The notes under the pieces: generated by a model | Told to the model about the DNA's origin: nothing | The model's input: only the letters and a program-made list of their open reading frames with translations | Databases searched by the model: none | Assembly: GCF_018448785.1 (NCBI RefSeq) | Contig: NZ_JAHCLU010000015.1 | Location: 1 to 64,000 of the forward strand | DNA: 64,000 bases | From: Halomonas jincaotanensis | Lineage (GTDB): Bacteria > Pseudomonadota > Gammaproteobacteria > Pseudomonadales > Halomonadaceae | Reading direction: 5' to 3' | Shown: positions 20,200 to 32,058 of the stretch, piece after piece | How positions within the stretch are numbered: position 1 is the first letter of the stretch | Layout of the letters: every line of letters begins with the position of its first letter | Made by a program: the position numbers and the translations under genes

Positions 20200-20415
20200 A
20201 TGCCTTCTGTTAAAGTACGTGATAATGAGCCGTTTGACGTCGCGCTGCGTCGCTTCAAGCGTTCCTGCGAAAAGGCCGGGGTGCTTTCCGAAGTCCGCCG
20301 TCGTGAGCAGTACGAGAAGCCGACTGCGGAGCGCAAGCGCAAGGCGGCAGCCGCCGTCAAGCGTCACGCCAAGAAGCTCCAGCGTGAGCGCAAGCGTTTC
20401 GAACGGCTCTATTGA
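20200..20415 (+). CDS. rpsU: 30S ribosomal protein S21
   Basis: The 71-aa protein is a near-canonical S21: [20 protein letters not shown], then a basic tail ending [10 protein letters not shown]. It sits in the small-subunit platform and is needed for initiation. It is first in the macromolecular synthesis operon rpsU-dnaG-rpoD and is separated from dnaG by a Rho-independent terminator. Confidence 0.97.
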   Translation: MPSVKVRDNEPFDVALRRFKRSCEKAGVLSEVRRREQYEKPTAERKRKAAAAVKRHAKKLQRERKRFERLY

Positions 20416-20469
20416 TCCGTACTGGGGTCGGCTTTCGCGACTGGTGTGAGCCGATTCAAGAGGGATGCC

Positions 20470-20501
20470 AAGCGGCCACCAATCGGTGGTCGCTTGTTTT
20501 T
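20470..20501 (+). terminator. Rho-independent terminator between rpsU and dnaG
   Basis: AAGCGGCCACC (20470-20480) pairs with GGTGGTCGCTT (20485-20495) across an AATC loop, with one G-U pair, and is followed by GTTTTT. E. coli has the equivalent terminator T1, which keeps primase far below S21. Confidence 0.85.
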
Positions 20502-20543
20502 GCGTCTCGGTGCATTCGCTAATCACTGCGAAGGGTCGCCTGT

Positions 20544-22358
20544 ATGGCCGGACAGATCCCGCAACGCTTTATCGATGACCTGCTGGGCCGCGTCGACGTG
20601 GTCGAGGTGGTCGGCGAGCGCGTGACGCTCAAGAAGACCGGACGCAACCACTCCGGGCTCTGCCCGTTCCATCAAGAGAAGTCGCCTTCATTCACCGTTA
20701 GTGCTGACAAGCAGTTCTATCACTGCTTCGGCTGTGGTGCCCACGGCAATGCCCTGAGATTTCTGATGGAATACGACAGCTTGGGCTTTCCCGAAGCGGT
20801 GGAACGACTGGCCGGCCGGCTGGGCATGGAGGTGCCCCGTGAGGGGGCCGACGATCCGCATGCTCAGGCTCGGGAGCGCAAACGCAAGGAAGGGGTCAAC
20901 CTGCTGGAGCTGTCGGCATCATTCTTCCGCGAGCGGATGAAGATGCACGAGGCGGTTGGCGCCCGGGATTACCTGTCGGGCCGCGGCCTTTCTGCCGAGA
21001 TCGTCGGCGATTTCGGCATCGGCTACGCTCCTGACGACTGGGAGGGGCTCAAGCGTCACCTGACCGAGCGTGGAATCAGCGAAGCCGTGCAGATCGAGTA
21101 CGGGCTGCTGGTGCATCGCGAGGACACGGGGCGCACCTATGATCGTTTCCGCGATCGGGTGATGTTCCCGATTCGTGACATCAAGGGACGTACTATCGCC
21201 TTCGGTGGTCGAGTGCTGGGCGATGCCAAGCCCAAATACCTGAATTCTCCCGAGACGCCGGTCTTCCACAAGGGGCGCGAGCTCTACGGCCTCTACGAGG
21301 CACGCCAGGCAAGCAACCGTCTCGAAAGGCTGGTGATCGTCGAAGGTTATATGGACGTGGTGGCGCTGGCGCAGTTCGGTATCCGCAACGTGGTCGCCAC
21401 ACTCGGCACCTCGACCAGCGAAGATCACCTCAGTCGCCTGTTCAGGCTAGTCGGCGAGGTGGTGTTCTGCTTCGATGGCGACCGTGCCGGTCGTCAGGCG
21501 GCCACTCGAGCGCTGGAAACCGTGCTGCCGCTGATGATCGATGGCCGACAGGCGCGTTTCCTGTTTCTGCCCGAGGGCGAGGACCCGGATACGCTGGTGC
21601 GTCGTGAAGGCACGGCGGCCTTCGAGGATCGCATCACTTGCGCAAGTCCACTGTCGGAATTTCTCTTCGATCAGGCGGCGAATGGTCGCGATTTGTCGCG
21701 AGTCGAGGAGTGCGAGCGTTACGCTAGCCAGGTGCTGGCGGCGCTCGGCAAGCTGCCCGACGGCATGTTGAAGTCGCTGATGCTGGGTGAGCTTTCCCGA
21801 CGCACCGGCGTCGACCAGTCGCGCTTCGAGCTTCTGATGGTTCGAAATGGACCGGCGGCCGGCGAGTCAGGGGACGCGCCACCGCCAGTAGAAGGAGGGC
21901 CACCGCCTCGGGGCGAGGCGCGCACGGTGCGTAGCGAGTCGTTTAGCCTGGTGGCGCGTGCCTTGCAGTTGCTGGTTCACGAGCCGGGGCTAGTCGAGCG
22001 CCTGCCCGACGATGACGACTGGTGTCCCGCGGATGACGAAGACGGCAGGCTCTGTCGAGAGGTGATAAAGCTCTTGCGGGCGGGCCGTTATCGCAGCGCG
22101 CAGGTACTGTTGGCGCATTTTCATGGCACTTCCGAAGGGGAGCGCCTTGCGGTGCTGGCGCGCCGGGAACTGCTGATACCCAAGGCGGCACGTGGTGCTG
22201 AATTGGATGGCTTGATCGAGCACTTTCAGCGTTATCAGCGGCGCCGTTCGCCTCGCGAAGAGTTCGATGCGCTGCTGGGCAAGGAAAAGACGGGAGAACG
22301 GCTGACCCGTGAGGAAAAGCAGCGTTTGATGACGTTGCTAAGCGAACTACGAGAGTGA
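20544..22358 (+). CDS. dnaG: DNA primase
   Basis: The 604-aa primase makes RNA primers for replication. It has the N-terminal CHC2 zinc finger (CPFHQEKSPSFTVSADKQFY then HCFGCGAHGN, about residues 40-68), the catalytic core with the TOPRIM segment VIVEGYMDVVALAQFG (about 263-278) and FDGDRAGRQAA, and a C-terminal DnaB-binding helical domain after a Pro/Gly-rich linker at about 440-455. The length is close to Pseudomonas primases. It is expressed by readthrough from rpsU. Confidence 0.96.
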   Translation: MAGQIPQRFIDDLLGRVDVVEVVGERVTLKKTGRNHSGLCPFHQEKSPSFTVSADKQFYHCFGCGAHGNALRFLMEYDSLGFPEAVERLAGRLGMEVPREGADDPHAQARERKRKEGVNLLELSASFFRERMKMHEAVGARDYLSGRGLSAEIVGDFGIGYAPDDWEGLKRHLTERGISEAVQIEYGLLVHREDTGRTYDRFRDRVMFPIRDIKGRTIAFGGRVLGDAKPKYLNSPETPVFHKGRELYGLYEARQASNRLERLVIVEGYMDVVALAQFGIRNVVATLGTSTSEDHLSRLFRLVGEVVFCFDGDRAGRQAATRALETVLPLMIDGRQARFLFLPEGEDPDTLVRREGTAAFEDRITCASPLSEFLFDQAANGRDLSRVEECERYASQVLAALGKLPDGMLKSLMLGELSRRTGVDQSRFELLMVRNGPAAGESGDAPPPVEGGPPPRGEARTVRSESFSLVARALQLLVHEPGLVERLPDDDDWCPADDEDGRLCREVIKLLRAGRYRSAQVLLAHFHGTSEGERLAVLARRELLIPKAARGAELDGLIEHFQRYQRRRSPREEFDALLGKEKTGERLTREEKQRLMTLLSELRE

Positions 22359-22434
22359 TGGAGGCGTCAAAGAGGTGACCGAAAATTGGCGAGGGGGTTG
22401 AAAAATCTCCTACCATCACCATTTAGAAGACATT

Positions 22435-22470
22435 GTTACTACCGGCGCAATCGTTACTAACGGCGCAACC
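22435..22470. repeat. 18-bp imperfect tandem repeat upstream of rpoD
   Basis: GTTACTACCGGCGCAATC is followed at once by GTTACTAACGGCGCAACC (2 mismatches), in the 256-base gap between dnaG and rpoD. The gap could also hold an rpoD promoter; I see no strong consensus boxes. Confidence 0.6.
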
Positions 22471-22614
22471 AATCAACTTAACACACCTGAATGTCCGCGC
22501 AAACGGATCAAACTGGCAGCATGTGGCTTATTGCCGCTATACTGATCGGCTTATCGAGTTTCAACGCCTCAGTACTTCAGGTGCTTCATTCTTCTTCGTC
22601 GAGATAGGGTTTCT

Positions 22615-24447
<1,833 letters not shown>

Positions 24448-24488
24448 GGTTCACGACCAGCGCACAAGTTTACGCTCGACCGAAACAG

Positions 24489-24520
24489 ACAACGCCCGCA
24501 GCCTCAGCTGCGGGCGTTGT
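24489..24520. terminator. Hairpin terminator downstream of rpoD
   Basis: ACAACGCCCGCAGC and GCTGCGGGCGTTGT form a perfect 14-bp stem with a CTCA loop. There is no long T-run on the plus side. It lies between the convergent rpoD and the membrane protein gene and may stop both. Confidence 0.75.
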
Positions 24521-24549
24521 CGTTCTGGGGTGATGGTATGCTCAGACAT

Positions 24550-25215
24550 TCAGTCCTTACGGGCGGCGAGCCGGGCACGATGCCAGCGCCTGGCCAGCAG
24601 GGCAAGCTCGACGATGGCGATCAGAATCAGGGTGTAGCCGAAGAGCTCGACGACCTCTTCGGCGGCATCCTTGAAGGTGCGCTCGTAACGCTCGCCGAGG
24701 ATCGCCATCCATACCTCGCTGCGCCCGTAGAGGCGCGAGAACACATAGGTCGTCAGGAAGCCGGCAGCGAACAGCCCGAACGAGAAGCTGTTGGCATAGC
24801 GCGCGAACTCGTCGACGAAATTGTGTCGGCGACGAATCACCAGAAACAGGCAAGGCAGCACGACCAGGCCGACCAGCAACTGCCAGGCACCGTCGAAGAC
24901 ATAGGTGTCGAGATGGGCGTCCTGCTCGCGGATCAGCGAGCTGAAGACGAAGGCGAACAATAACAGGGTGACGGTAGGCAGGGCCTTGAAAACCTGGCGG
25001 GTGTAGAGCAGCAGCGCCGATGCGGTCAGCAGCACCACCGACTGCGTCAGTTCGGTAAAGCCTCGCTCGGAAAAGCGTACCTCTGGCTGCTGCAGTGCTT
25101 CATGGTAGACGCCCTGCATGACGCCGGCGATCAGCAGAATATACAACAGGGCGCGCAGGCAAGTGGCGCCGAAGCCGATGGGCCAGGACTGGCCGGAAGA
25201 GAAGCGATCAGGCAT
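24550..25215 (-). CDS. Uncharacterised polytopic membrane protein
   Basis: The product of about 221 aa has roughly six hydrophobic segments (CLRALLYILLIAGVMQGV, SVVLLTASALLLY, VTLLLFAFVFSSL, LLVGLVVLPCLFLVI, FGLFAAGFLTTYVF, YTLILIAIVELALLA) and a basic C-terminus. I do not recognise a family. Candidate starts are ATG 25215 (AGGGA 9 bases upstream) and ATG 25242, which would add nine residues. It is the last gene before the LysR gene, on the same strand with a gap of about 80 bases, and it converges with rpoD. Confidence 0.6.
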   Translation of the reverse strand: MPDRFSSGQSWPIGFGATCLRALLYILLIAGVMQGVYHEALQQPEVRFSERGFTELTQSVVLLTASALLLYTRQVFKALPTVTLLLFAFVFSSLIREQDAHLDTYVFDGAWQLLVGLVVLPCLFLVIRRRHNFVDEFARYANSFSFGLFAAGFLTTYVFSRLYGRSEVWMAILGERYERTFKDAAEEVVELFGYTLILIAIVELALLARRWHRARLAARKD

Positions 25216-25292
25216 CGATGAGGTCCCTGTATTCAATGACATGCAGTCGTGATGCATTGTAGCGTCATCAATCCGTGCTGCCCATTCCTCGG

Positions 25293-26216
25293 TCAACTCG
25301 CAGCCGAGCGTCGCGCCTCATCCACAATCCAGTCATGCACGGCCAATACCCGGCGATCGTCCAGGGCGCCGGTGGCGTGTACGAGGCCGTAACGCATGCC
25401 GGTGGTCACCCGCTGCGGAAAGGGGGCGATGAGCGCGCCGCTGCCCAGCTCGCCACTGATCAGCCTCTGGCGAGCGATCGCTACGCCCATGCCGGCGGTC
25501 GCCGCCTCCATGATCAGCTGATGGCGATTGAAGGTGTAACCGCGCCGCACATTGACGTGCGCCGCGTCGATGGCCTCTAGGTAGTGCTCCCATTCGGCGT
25601 AATCGTGGCTGCCACGCCAGGCGGTTACGTCATGCAGGAGCGGGTACCAGGCGAGATCCTCGGCCCGACGGAGTGATGGACGGCCGCGCAGCAGTCCCGG
25701 CGAACACACGGGAAAGATCCGCTCCTCCATCAGCGGCGTGATCGATAGCCCCGGGAGCTGGCCGTCATTGAGGTCGATGGCCAGATCGAAGTCGCCGTCG
25801 CGCAGCGAGATGTTGCTATCCTCGGCGATGACCTGAAGCTCGATATCGGGAAAGCGCGTCTGCAGCCGCGGCAGGCGTGGCATCAGCCAGCGGTTGAGAA
25901 AGGAGGGTATCGAGCGCAGCCGAATGATGCCGCTCATGACCCCCGAGCGCAGCCGTTTCACTTCGAGGCCCACTGCCCGGTAGGCCTGATCCACTACGGC
26001 GGCGAGCCGCTTGCCTTCCTCGGTGAGCTCCAGCTGTCGCGGCCGTCGGCGAAACAGCTTGAAGCCGAGCCGCTCTTCCAGCTGCTTGATCTGCTGACTC
26101 ACCGCTCCCGTCGTGACATGCAACTCCTCGGCGGCCCGAGTGAAGGAGAGGTGAGTAGCACTGACCGCGAATACCTTCAGCCAGGCGTGAGTTTGGGCGT
26201 TGAGATGACGGCTCAT
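25293..26216 (-). CDS. LysR-family transcriptional regulator (GcvA/DsdC-like)
   Basis: The 307-aa protein has an N-terminal winged helix-turn-helix (LSFTRAAEELHVTTGAVSQQIKQLEERLG, in parts FTRAAEELHVTTGAVSQQ and IKQLEERLG, residues 24-52) and a LysR substrate-binding domain (about 95-300). The helix sequence resembles the GcvA subgroup, which controls glycine or serine metabolism. It is divergent from sdaA across 180 bases that contain a long inverted repeat, so it probably controls sdaA; this is inference from context. Confidence 0.85.
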   Translation of the reverse strand: MSRHLNAQTHAWLKVFAVSATHLSFTRAAEELHVTTGAVSQQIKQLEERLGFKLFRRRPRQLELTEEGKRLAAVVDQAYRAVGLEVKRLRSGVMSGIIRLRSIPSFLNRWLMPRLPRLQTRFPDIELQVIAEDSNISLRDGDFDLAIDLNDGQLPGLSITPLMEERIFPVCSPGLLRGRPSLRRAEDLAWYPLLHDVTAWRGSHDYAEWEHYLEAIDAAHVNVRRGYTFNRHQLIMEAATAGMGVAIARQRLISGELGSGALIAPFPQRVTTGMRYGLVHATGALDDRRVLAVHDWIVDEARRSAAS

Positions 26217-26284
26217 GATTGAGTTCTGCTAAACTGAAGACAAGATATTATCCATTGCCCGCGTCGTCGGGTGCTACGAACATA

Positions 26285-26317
26285 GCATGATGGCTGTCAC
26301 CGGGCAGCCAGTCATGC
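26285..26317. promoter_or_regulatory. Inverted repeat in the LysR/sdaA divergent gap
   Basis: GCATGATGGCTG and CAGCCAGTCATGC are 12-base arms (one bulged base) around TCACCGGG. The position, 80 bases before sdaA, suits an operator or an RNA hairpin in the leader. Confidence 0.4.
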
Positions 26318-26396
26318 ACGATGCTTTAGCCATACTGATGTGTCGTGATCGAAATGGGTAGATGGCGATACGCGTGATCGCCCGGGAGCCAGCAAG

Positions 26397-27776
26397 ATGT
26401 CCATCAGTGTGTTTGATCTGTTCAAGATCGGTGTGGGTCCTTCGAGCTCGCATACCGTAGGCCCCATGCGTGCCGCCTACGAATTTGTCGACGAACTGTG
26501 TGAGCGCGATCTCCTGGCCCAGGTGTCACGCCTTCAGGTTGAGTTGTTTGGTTCGCTGTCGGCCACCGGCATCGGTCATGGCACCGACCATGCGGTGATC
26601 ATGGGATTGATGGGCGAGCGGCCGGACCGCATTGACCCGGCGGTCATCGCACCCGCCATCGAGGCCCTGCGCGCTTCCGATTCGCTGCTGCTCAATGGTG
26701 ACCAAGCGATCCCCTTCCTCTGGGCGCGTGACATGCAGTTGCACGAGGAGAGCCTACCGCATCATCCCAACGCCATGCGCCTGATCGCCCATGGGGACAC
26801 CGATGAGCTCTACCGAAACACCTATTACTCGGTGGGCGGCGGCTTCGTGATCAACGAGGCCCAGGCCGAAGGGGGTGAGCTCGACACCAATACCACCGAG
26901 CTGCCCTACGATTTCCAGACCGGCAACGACCTGATGCGTATGTGCCGGGAGAGTGGACTGCGTATCAGCGAGCTGATGCTGGAGAACGAGAAGACGTGGC
27001 GCAGTGAAGCCGAGATCCGACAGGGCCTGCTGGCGATCTGGGCGGCCATGCAGGACTGCGTCAAGAAGGGCATGGAGGCCGAGGGCGTGCTGCCTGGCGG
27101 GCTCAACGTCCGCCGCCGTGCCAAGTCCCTGTACCAGCGCATGCTGGCCAGCAAGGACGACCACTCGCTGATCGCCTCGACGATGTCGGCCATGGACTGG
27201 GTCAACCTCTATGCCCTGGCGGTCAACGAGGAGAACGCCGCCGGCGGGCGCATGGTCACCGCCCCCACCAACGGCGCGGCGGGCATCATCCCCGCGGTGC
27301 TGCACTACTACATGCAGTTCCGCCAGGGCGCCAGCGATCGCGACGTGGTGGACTACCTGCTTACCGCCGGTGCCGTGGGCATCCTGTGCAAGAAGAACGC
27401 CTCCATCTCCGGCGCCGAGGTGGGCTGCCAGGGTGAGGTCGGCTCGGCCTGCGCCATGGCCGCCGCCGGCCTCGCCGAGCTGATGGGCGGCAGTGTCGGC
27501 CAGGTGGAAAACGCCGCCGAGATCGGACTGGAGCACAACCTGGGGCTGACTTGCGACCCGGTGGGCGGGCTGGTGCAGGTGCCCTGCATCGAGCGCAACG
27601 CCATCGCCTCGGTGAAGGCGATCAACGCCGCGCAGATGGCGCTGCGCGGCGACGGCGAGCACTTCATCTCGCTGGACAAGGTGATCCGCACCATGCGCGA
27701 TACCGGGGCCGACATGCAGGAGAAGTACAAGGAAACCTCCCGCGGGGGCCTGGCGGTCAACACCATCGAGTGTTGA
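26397..27776 (+). CDS. sdaA: L-serine ammonia-lyase (iron-sulfur type)
   Basis: The 459-aa single-chain enzyme converts L-serine to pyruvate and ammonia with a [4Fe-4S] cluster. It has the N-terminal beta domain with [17 protein letters not shown] (residues 13-29) and the alpha domain with cluster cysteines in [19 protein letters not shown] and [19 protein letters not shown]. The length is as in E. coli SdaA. It completes the betaine-to-pyruvate route by consuming serine made by glyA at 62056. Confidence 0.95.
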   Translation: MSISVFDLFKIGVGPSSSHTVGPMRAAYEFVDELCERDLLAQVSRLQVELFGSLSATGIGHGTDHAVIMGLMGERPDRIDPAVIAPAIEALRASDSLLLNGDQAIPFLWARDMQLHEESLPHHPNAMRLIAHGDTDELYRNTYYSVGGGFVINEAQAEGGELDTNTTELPYDFQTGNDLMRMCRESGLRISELMLENEKTWRSEAEIRQGLLAIWAAMQDCVKKGMEAEGVLPGGLNVRRRAKSLYQRMLASKDDHSLIASTMSAMDWVNLYALAVNEENAAGGRMVTAPTNGAAGIIPAVLHYYMQFRQGASDRDVVDYLLTAGAVGILCKKNASISGAEVGCQGEVGSACAMAAAGLAELMGGSVGQVENAAEIGLEHNLGLTCDPVGGLVQVPCIERNAIASVKAINAAQMALRGDGEHFISLDKVIRTMRDTGADMQEKYKETSRGGLAVNTIEC

Positions 27777-27851
27777 GCGCGTGACGCCGGGGGATGAGCA
27801 TCCTCGTTGTCAGCTGATATGCTATGGGCAACGATTCGAATACCCCGTTAG

Positions 27852-28994
<1,143 letters not shown>

Positions 28995-29163
28995 TTAATA
29001 CGCGCTCGAAGCCGCGCGAAAGATGATACGCGCCGCTTTTTTCTCACGCCCGAAACTGCGTGACGCGCGAAGGGGTCAACATTTGAGCGCCCGGCGATGA
29101 TTTGCTGGTGTATCCGTGTAAAAAAGTGCGGCCGGGGCTCTCCGGCTTTCAGGAGAAACATTG

Positions 29164-30018
29164 ATGACCATGACCGAACACCTCGAGCTGGTGTCGGAGA
29201 ACCGCAGCTTCGGTGGCTGGCACCGGCGCTATCGGCACCGCTCCCGGGCGCTTGACTGCGAGATGATCTTCTCCATTTACCTGCCTCCGCAGGCCGAGGG
29301 CGAACGCGTGCCATTGCTGTGGTGGCTTTCCGGGCTGACCTGCACCGACGAGAACTTCATGCAGAAGGCGGGAGCGCATCGTGTCGCGGCCGAGCTCGGT
29401 ATCGCTATTGTCTGTCCGGACACCAGCCCACGGGGCACTGACCTGCCGGGCGAGCACGACGACTACGACTTCGGCAGCGGTGCTGGCTTCTACGTCAATG
29501 CCACCCGGGCGCCCTGGAAGAAGCACTACCGCATGTATGACTACGTGGCCGAGGAACTGCCCTCGGTGGTGCGCCAGCACTTTCCCGTCAATGGCCGGGA
29601 ATCCATCAGCGGTCACTCCATGGGCGGCCATGGGGCATTGGTCATGGCCTTGCGGCGTCCCGGGCATTATCGCTCAGTATCGGCGTTCTCGCCGGTCGTC
29701 AATCCGTCCGAAAGCCCTTGGGGACAGAAGGCGTTCTCGGCCTATCTTGGCGAGGATCGGGGCAGTTGGACCCAGTACGACACTTGTGAACTGGTGGCCA
29801 GAGGCGCCTCGAGTCAGGCGCTTTTCATCGACCAGGGCGATGCCGACAATTTCCTGAATGAACAGCTCATGCCCGAGCGACTCGAAGCAGTATGCGCCAA
29901 GCACGATCATCCCCTGACCTTGCGTCGTCAGCCGGGCTACGATCACAGCTATTTCTTCATCGCCACCTTCATCGAAGAACACCTCCGCTACCATGCCAAG
30001 CGGCTGCAAAAGCGCTGA
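29164..30018 (+). CDS. frmB: S-formylglutathione hydrolase
   Basis: The 284-aa alpha/beta hydrolase releases formate and glutathione from S-formylglutathione. The catalytic triad is visible: Ser in GHSMGGHGAL (about residues 143-152), Asp in DQGDADNFL, His in GYDHSYFFIATFI. I chose ATG 29164 with AGGAGA 8 bases upstream; the frame also allows a TTG just before it. It pairs with frmA in the glutathione-dependent formaldehyde pathway and supplies formate to the formate dehydrogenase encoded at 53008-57563. Confidence 0.95.
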   Translation: MTMTEHLELVSENRSFGGWHRRYRHRSRALDCEMIFSIYLPPQAEGERVPLLWWLSGLTCTDENFMQKAGAHRVAAELGIAIVCPDTSPRGTDLPGEHDDYDFGSGAGFYVNATRAPWKKHYRMYDYVAEELPSVVRQHFPVNGRESISGHSMGGHGALVMALRRPGHYRSVSAFSPVVNPSESPWGQKAFSAYLGEDRGSWTQYDTCELVARGASSQALFIDQGDADNFLNEQLMPERLEAVCAKHDHPLTLRRQPGYDHSYFFIATFIEEHLRYHAKRLQKR

Positions 30019-30026
30019 TGCATCTG

Positions 30027-30051
30027 CCCGCCGGGATCATCTCCCGGTGGG
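30027..30051 (+). terminator. Hairpin downstream of frmB
   Basis: CCCGCCGGGA and TCCCGGTGGG pair (one G-U) around TCATC, 9 bases past the frmB stop. It has no T-run, so terminator function is uncertain. Confidence 0.4.
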
Positions 30052-30108
30052 TTCCAAGGCAACCTCTTTCTCATCCCTATCTCTTTTCCTCCCTCCTGGG
30101 TCTTTCTC

Positions 30109-30190
30109 TTGTCGGGCCAGTCTCCACCGGCCCCCCAGACTCCGGGCTTCCTGCTGCTCGACAACTTTAACCCTGCTCTCATCACCACGT
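30109..30190 (+). pseudogene. Remnant of a gbdR-type (GlxA/AraC) regulator N-terminus
   Basis: The frame reads TPGFLLLDNFNPALITTL, which mirrors TLGFLLLDNFTLISLATA at the start of gbdR (40358); the underlying bases also match closely over about 45 positions. After that the similarity is lost and no AraC domain follows; mtgA begins about 110 bases later. I read this as a decayed or truncated paralogue. The match is short, so chance or a short gene conversion cannot be ruled out. Confidence 0.45.
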
Positions 30191-30298
30191 TGAGGGCCTG
30201 TGCCGTGTTCGGGACGAGGCCTTGTTATACTGTCGACGACATTTCTCGAGCCAGGGTCTGGCTCGTTTCGCACCGTTCCCTTTTACAAAGGACCTTGC

Positions 30299-31015
30299 AT
30301 GTCGTTGCTCCGACTCCGCCCTTCGCTGCGCGGATTCCTGCGTGCCCTTGCCCTGGTGGCAATCGGTTTCGTGGCGCTCTCGCTCCTCCTGGTACTGTTG
30401 TTCCGGGTGGTACCGGTGTTCGGCTCGATGGTCATGGTCGAGCGCAAGGTAGCCTCTTGGGTAGCTCGAGAACCGCTGGCTATCGAACACCAATGGCGCG
30501 ACTGGGAGGCGCTCTCGGACCATGCCAAGCTCGCCGTGATCGCCGCTGAGGACCAGCGCTTTCCCGATCATCATGGCTTCGACGTTGCGGCGATTCGCCA
30601 GGCCCTGGAAGCCAGCCGCAATGGCAGGCGTTTGCGTGGCGCCAGCACCATCAGCCAGCAGACCGCCAAGAACCTCTTCCTATGGACTGGGCGTCACTGG
30701 GTGAGAAAGGGGATAGAGGCTTGGTTCACCCTGCTGATTGAGGCGCTATGGCCGAAGCAGCGCATCCTCGAGGTCTATCTCAACATCGTCGAATGGGATA
30801 ACGGCGTTTTCGGCCTTGAGGCCGCCTCCCAGCACTATTTTGGCGTCTCGGCGAGCCAGCTCAGCGCTGCCCAGGCCAGCCGCCTGGCTGCCATTCTGCC
30901 TAACCCCAGGGATTGGGATGCCGCCCGGCCCAGTGCCCATGTCGAACAGCGTAGCGCCTGGATTCGCCAGCAGATGAACAACCTCGGTGGAGCGGGTTAT
31001 CTGGAGAATTTCTGA
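30299..31015 (+). CDS. mtgA: Monofunctional biosynthetic peptidoglycan transglycosylase
   Basis: The 238-aa GT51 enzyme polymerises lipid II into glycan strands. It has an N-terminal signal anchor (about residues 12-36), the catalytic Glu motif VIAAEDQRFPDHHGFD (about 81-96), RGASTISQQTAKNLFLW and LNIVEWDNGVFGLEAAS. AAAGGA lies 9 bases upstream of the ATG; a longer frame from 30200 is not supported. Its position between two pieces of decayed betaine-cluster genes is unusual. Confidence 0.94.
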   Translation: MSLLRLRPSLRGFLRALALVAIGFVALSLLLVLLFRVVPVFGSMVMVERKVASWVAREPLAIEHQWRDWEALSDHAKLAVIAAEDQRFPDHHGFDVAAIRQALEASRNGRRLRGASTISQQTAKNLFLWTGRHWVRKGIEAWFTLLIEALWPKQRILEVYLNIVEWDNGVFGLEAASQHYFGVSASQLSAAQASRLAAILPNPRDWDAARPSAHVEQRSAWIRQQMNNLGGAGYLENF

Positions 31016-31090
31016 GGTTTCCAGCTCGGCGACGGTTACGATGTTTTTGACATTTCATCCGTCGTATCCGGGCGTCGGCAGGGAGGCGCT

Positions 31091-31230
31091 ATGCTGTCGA
31101 CAAGTCACCCAAGCCGGAGCTACCCGATCACCTCCCGTGATCTGCACAACGATGCCATCGTCATCGATGGCCCGATCATCACCAAGTGGTCCCGCGACCT
31201 CCTCGTAGACATGCGTCGCGGCGGCCAACG
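31091..31230 (+). pseudogene. Truncated M19 dipeptidase (remnant)
   Basis: The frame reads RDLHNDAIVIDGPIITKW then SRDLLVDMRRGGQ, matching the N-terminus of the intact dipeptidase at 41728 (RELHDDAIVIDGLIIAKW, NRELLEDMQRGG). Similarity at DNA level extends upstream of the start, from about 31038, into the leader of the intact gene (41630 on). After the RRGG codons the frame runs into unrelated sequence and stops at 31351, so only the first tenth of the enzyme remains and no metal site is encoded. Confidence 0.75.
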
Positions 31231-31298
31231 TCACCTGGCGCGTGGCTTTGCGCGTTCGTTAAGCGCTTTTTTCCAAGGTCTCGGAGCAACGACTGCAA

Positions 31299-31327
31299 GA
31301 AAGCCCCGGTCTGACACCGAGGCTTTC
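31299..31327. terminator. Hairpin between the dipeptidase remnant and the IalB-like gene
   Basis: GAAAGCCCCGGT pairs with ACCGAGGCTTTC (one mismatch) around CTGAC. It lies 29 bases beyond the stop of the minus-strand IalB-like gene and probably ends its transcript. Confidence 0.65.
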
Positions 31328-31355
31328 GCGTCTTTCACTGGTGAGGGTTAAATTA

Positions 31356-31889
31356 TCAGGGGGCGATGCGGGTGTCGGCGTCGGTAAAGCCGATCAGCGA
31401 GATATCCAGGTCCATGCGGTCTCCGCGTGGCCCGATCAGGCTCAGGGTCGCCGTACTGCCGCTGCGAAGTTGCTGCAGCAGCGAGGGTTCGACTGGGAGG
31501 TCGGCGCGGCACCCTTGTTCCTGGCAGACCTGATAAGGGAACTGGACCGGCTCACCGCCATCGACACTCAGCTGCAAGCCAGGGGCCAGACGCACGCCCA
31601 GCGGCACGAAGAAGGTCATCGCCGGGCCATCGATCTGGGGTGGATAGTCGAGGATCACCTGCATCAAGGGTTGGTCACCGCCGGGTTGGGTGATCAATTG
31701 CGCCATCGCACAGGGGGTCGGGCCCTCGGCATTTTGCTGGCATCGGACCTCCCAGTCCTGGAAAGACTCTGTCGTGATATCGGCGTCGGGGGCCGTCCCT
31801 GGCGATTGCTGGCTGAAAGCGTTGGGAGACAACACCAACATCGATAATAGTCCCATCATGTATAGACCTTGAGTAAGACGGTGCGGCAT
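31356..31889 (-). CDS. IalB-like (invasion-associated locus B) secreted protein
   Basis: The 177-aa product has a signal peptide (residues 8-26, cleavage near AFS|QQ) and an IalB-type domain: FQDWEVRCQQNAEGPTPCAM (about 43-62), LGVRLAPGLQLSVDGGEP and a CQEQGC pair that probably forms a disulfide. Such periplasmic proteins are widespread in proteobacteria and rarely have a proven function. GGGAGG lies 8 bases before the ATG at 31889. It has no evident operon partner. Confidence 0.75.
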   Translation of the reverse strand: MPHRLTQGLYMMGLLSMLVLSPNAFSQQSPGTAPDADITTESFQDWEVRCQQNAEGPTPCAMAQLITQPGGDQPLMQVILDYPPQIDGPAMTFFVPLGVRLAPGLQLSVDGGEPVQFPYQVCQEQGCRADLPVEPSLLQQLRSGSTATLSLIGPRGDRMDLDISLIGFTDADTRIAP

Positions 31890-32058
31890 TGGCGCAACCT
31901 CCCTTGGTTTGGTTGGTAGTGAACGATAGTGCCTACCATGCCCGCTAGTTCGCTCGAGGTCGAGTCCCCTTGGGTCACGAGAGCGGGGCACCATTGCGAG
32001 GGCAGTCAACGTACAAGTCATCTCGCAGGATGAGGTGTCGCGCACCGTTTCTTCACGA

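Noticed and set aside
31091..31351. A small intact 86-aa gene
   Set aside because: Only the first 40 or so residues resemble M19 hydrolases; the rest is unrelated and runs into a terminator, so a truncated remnant is more likely.
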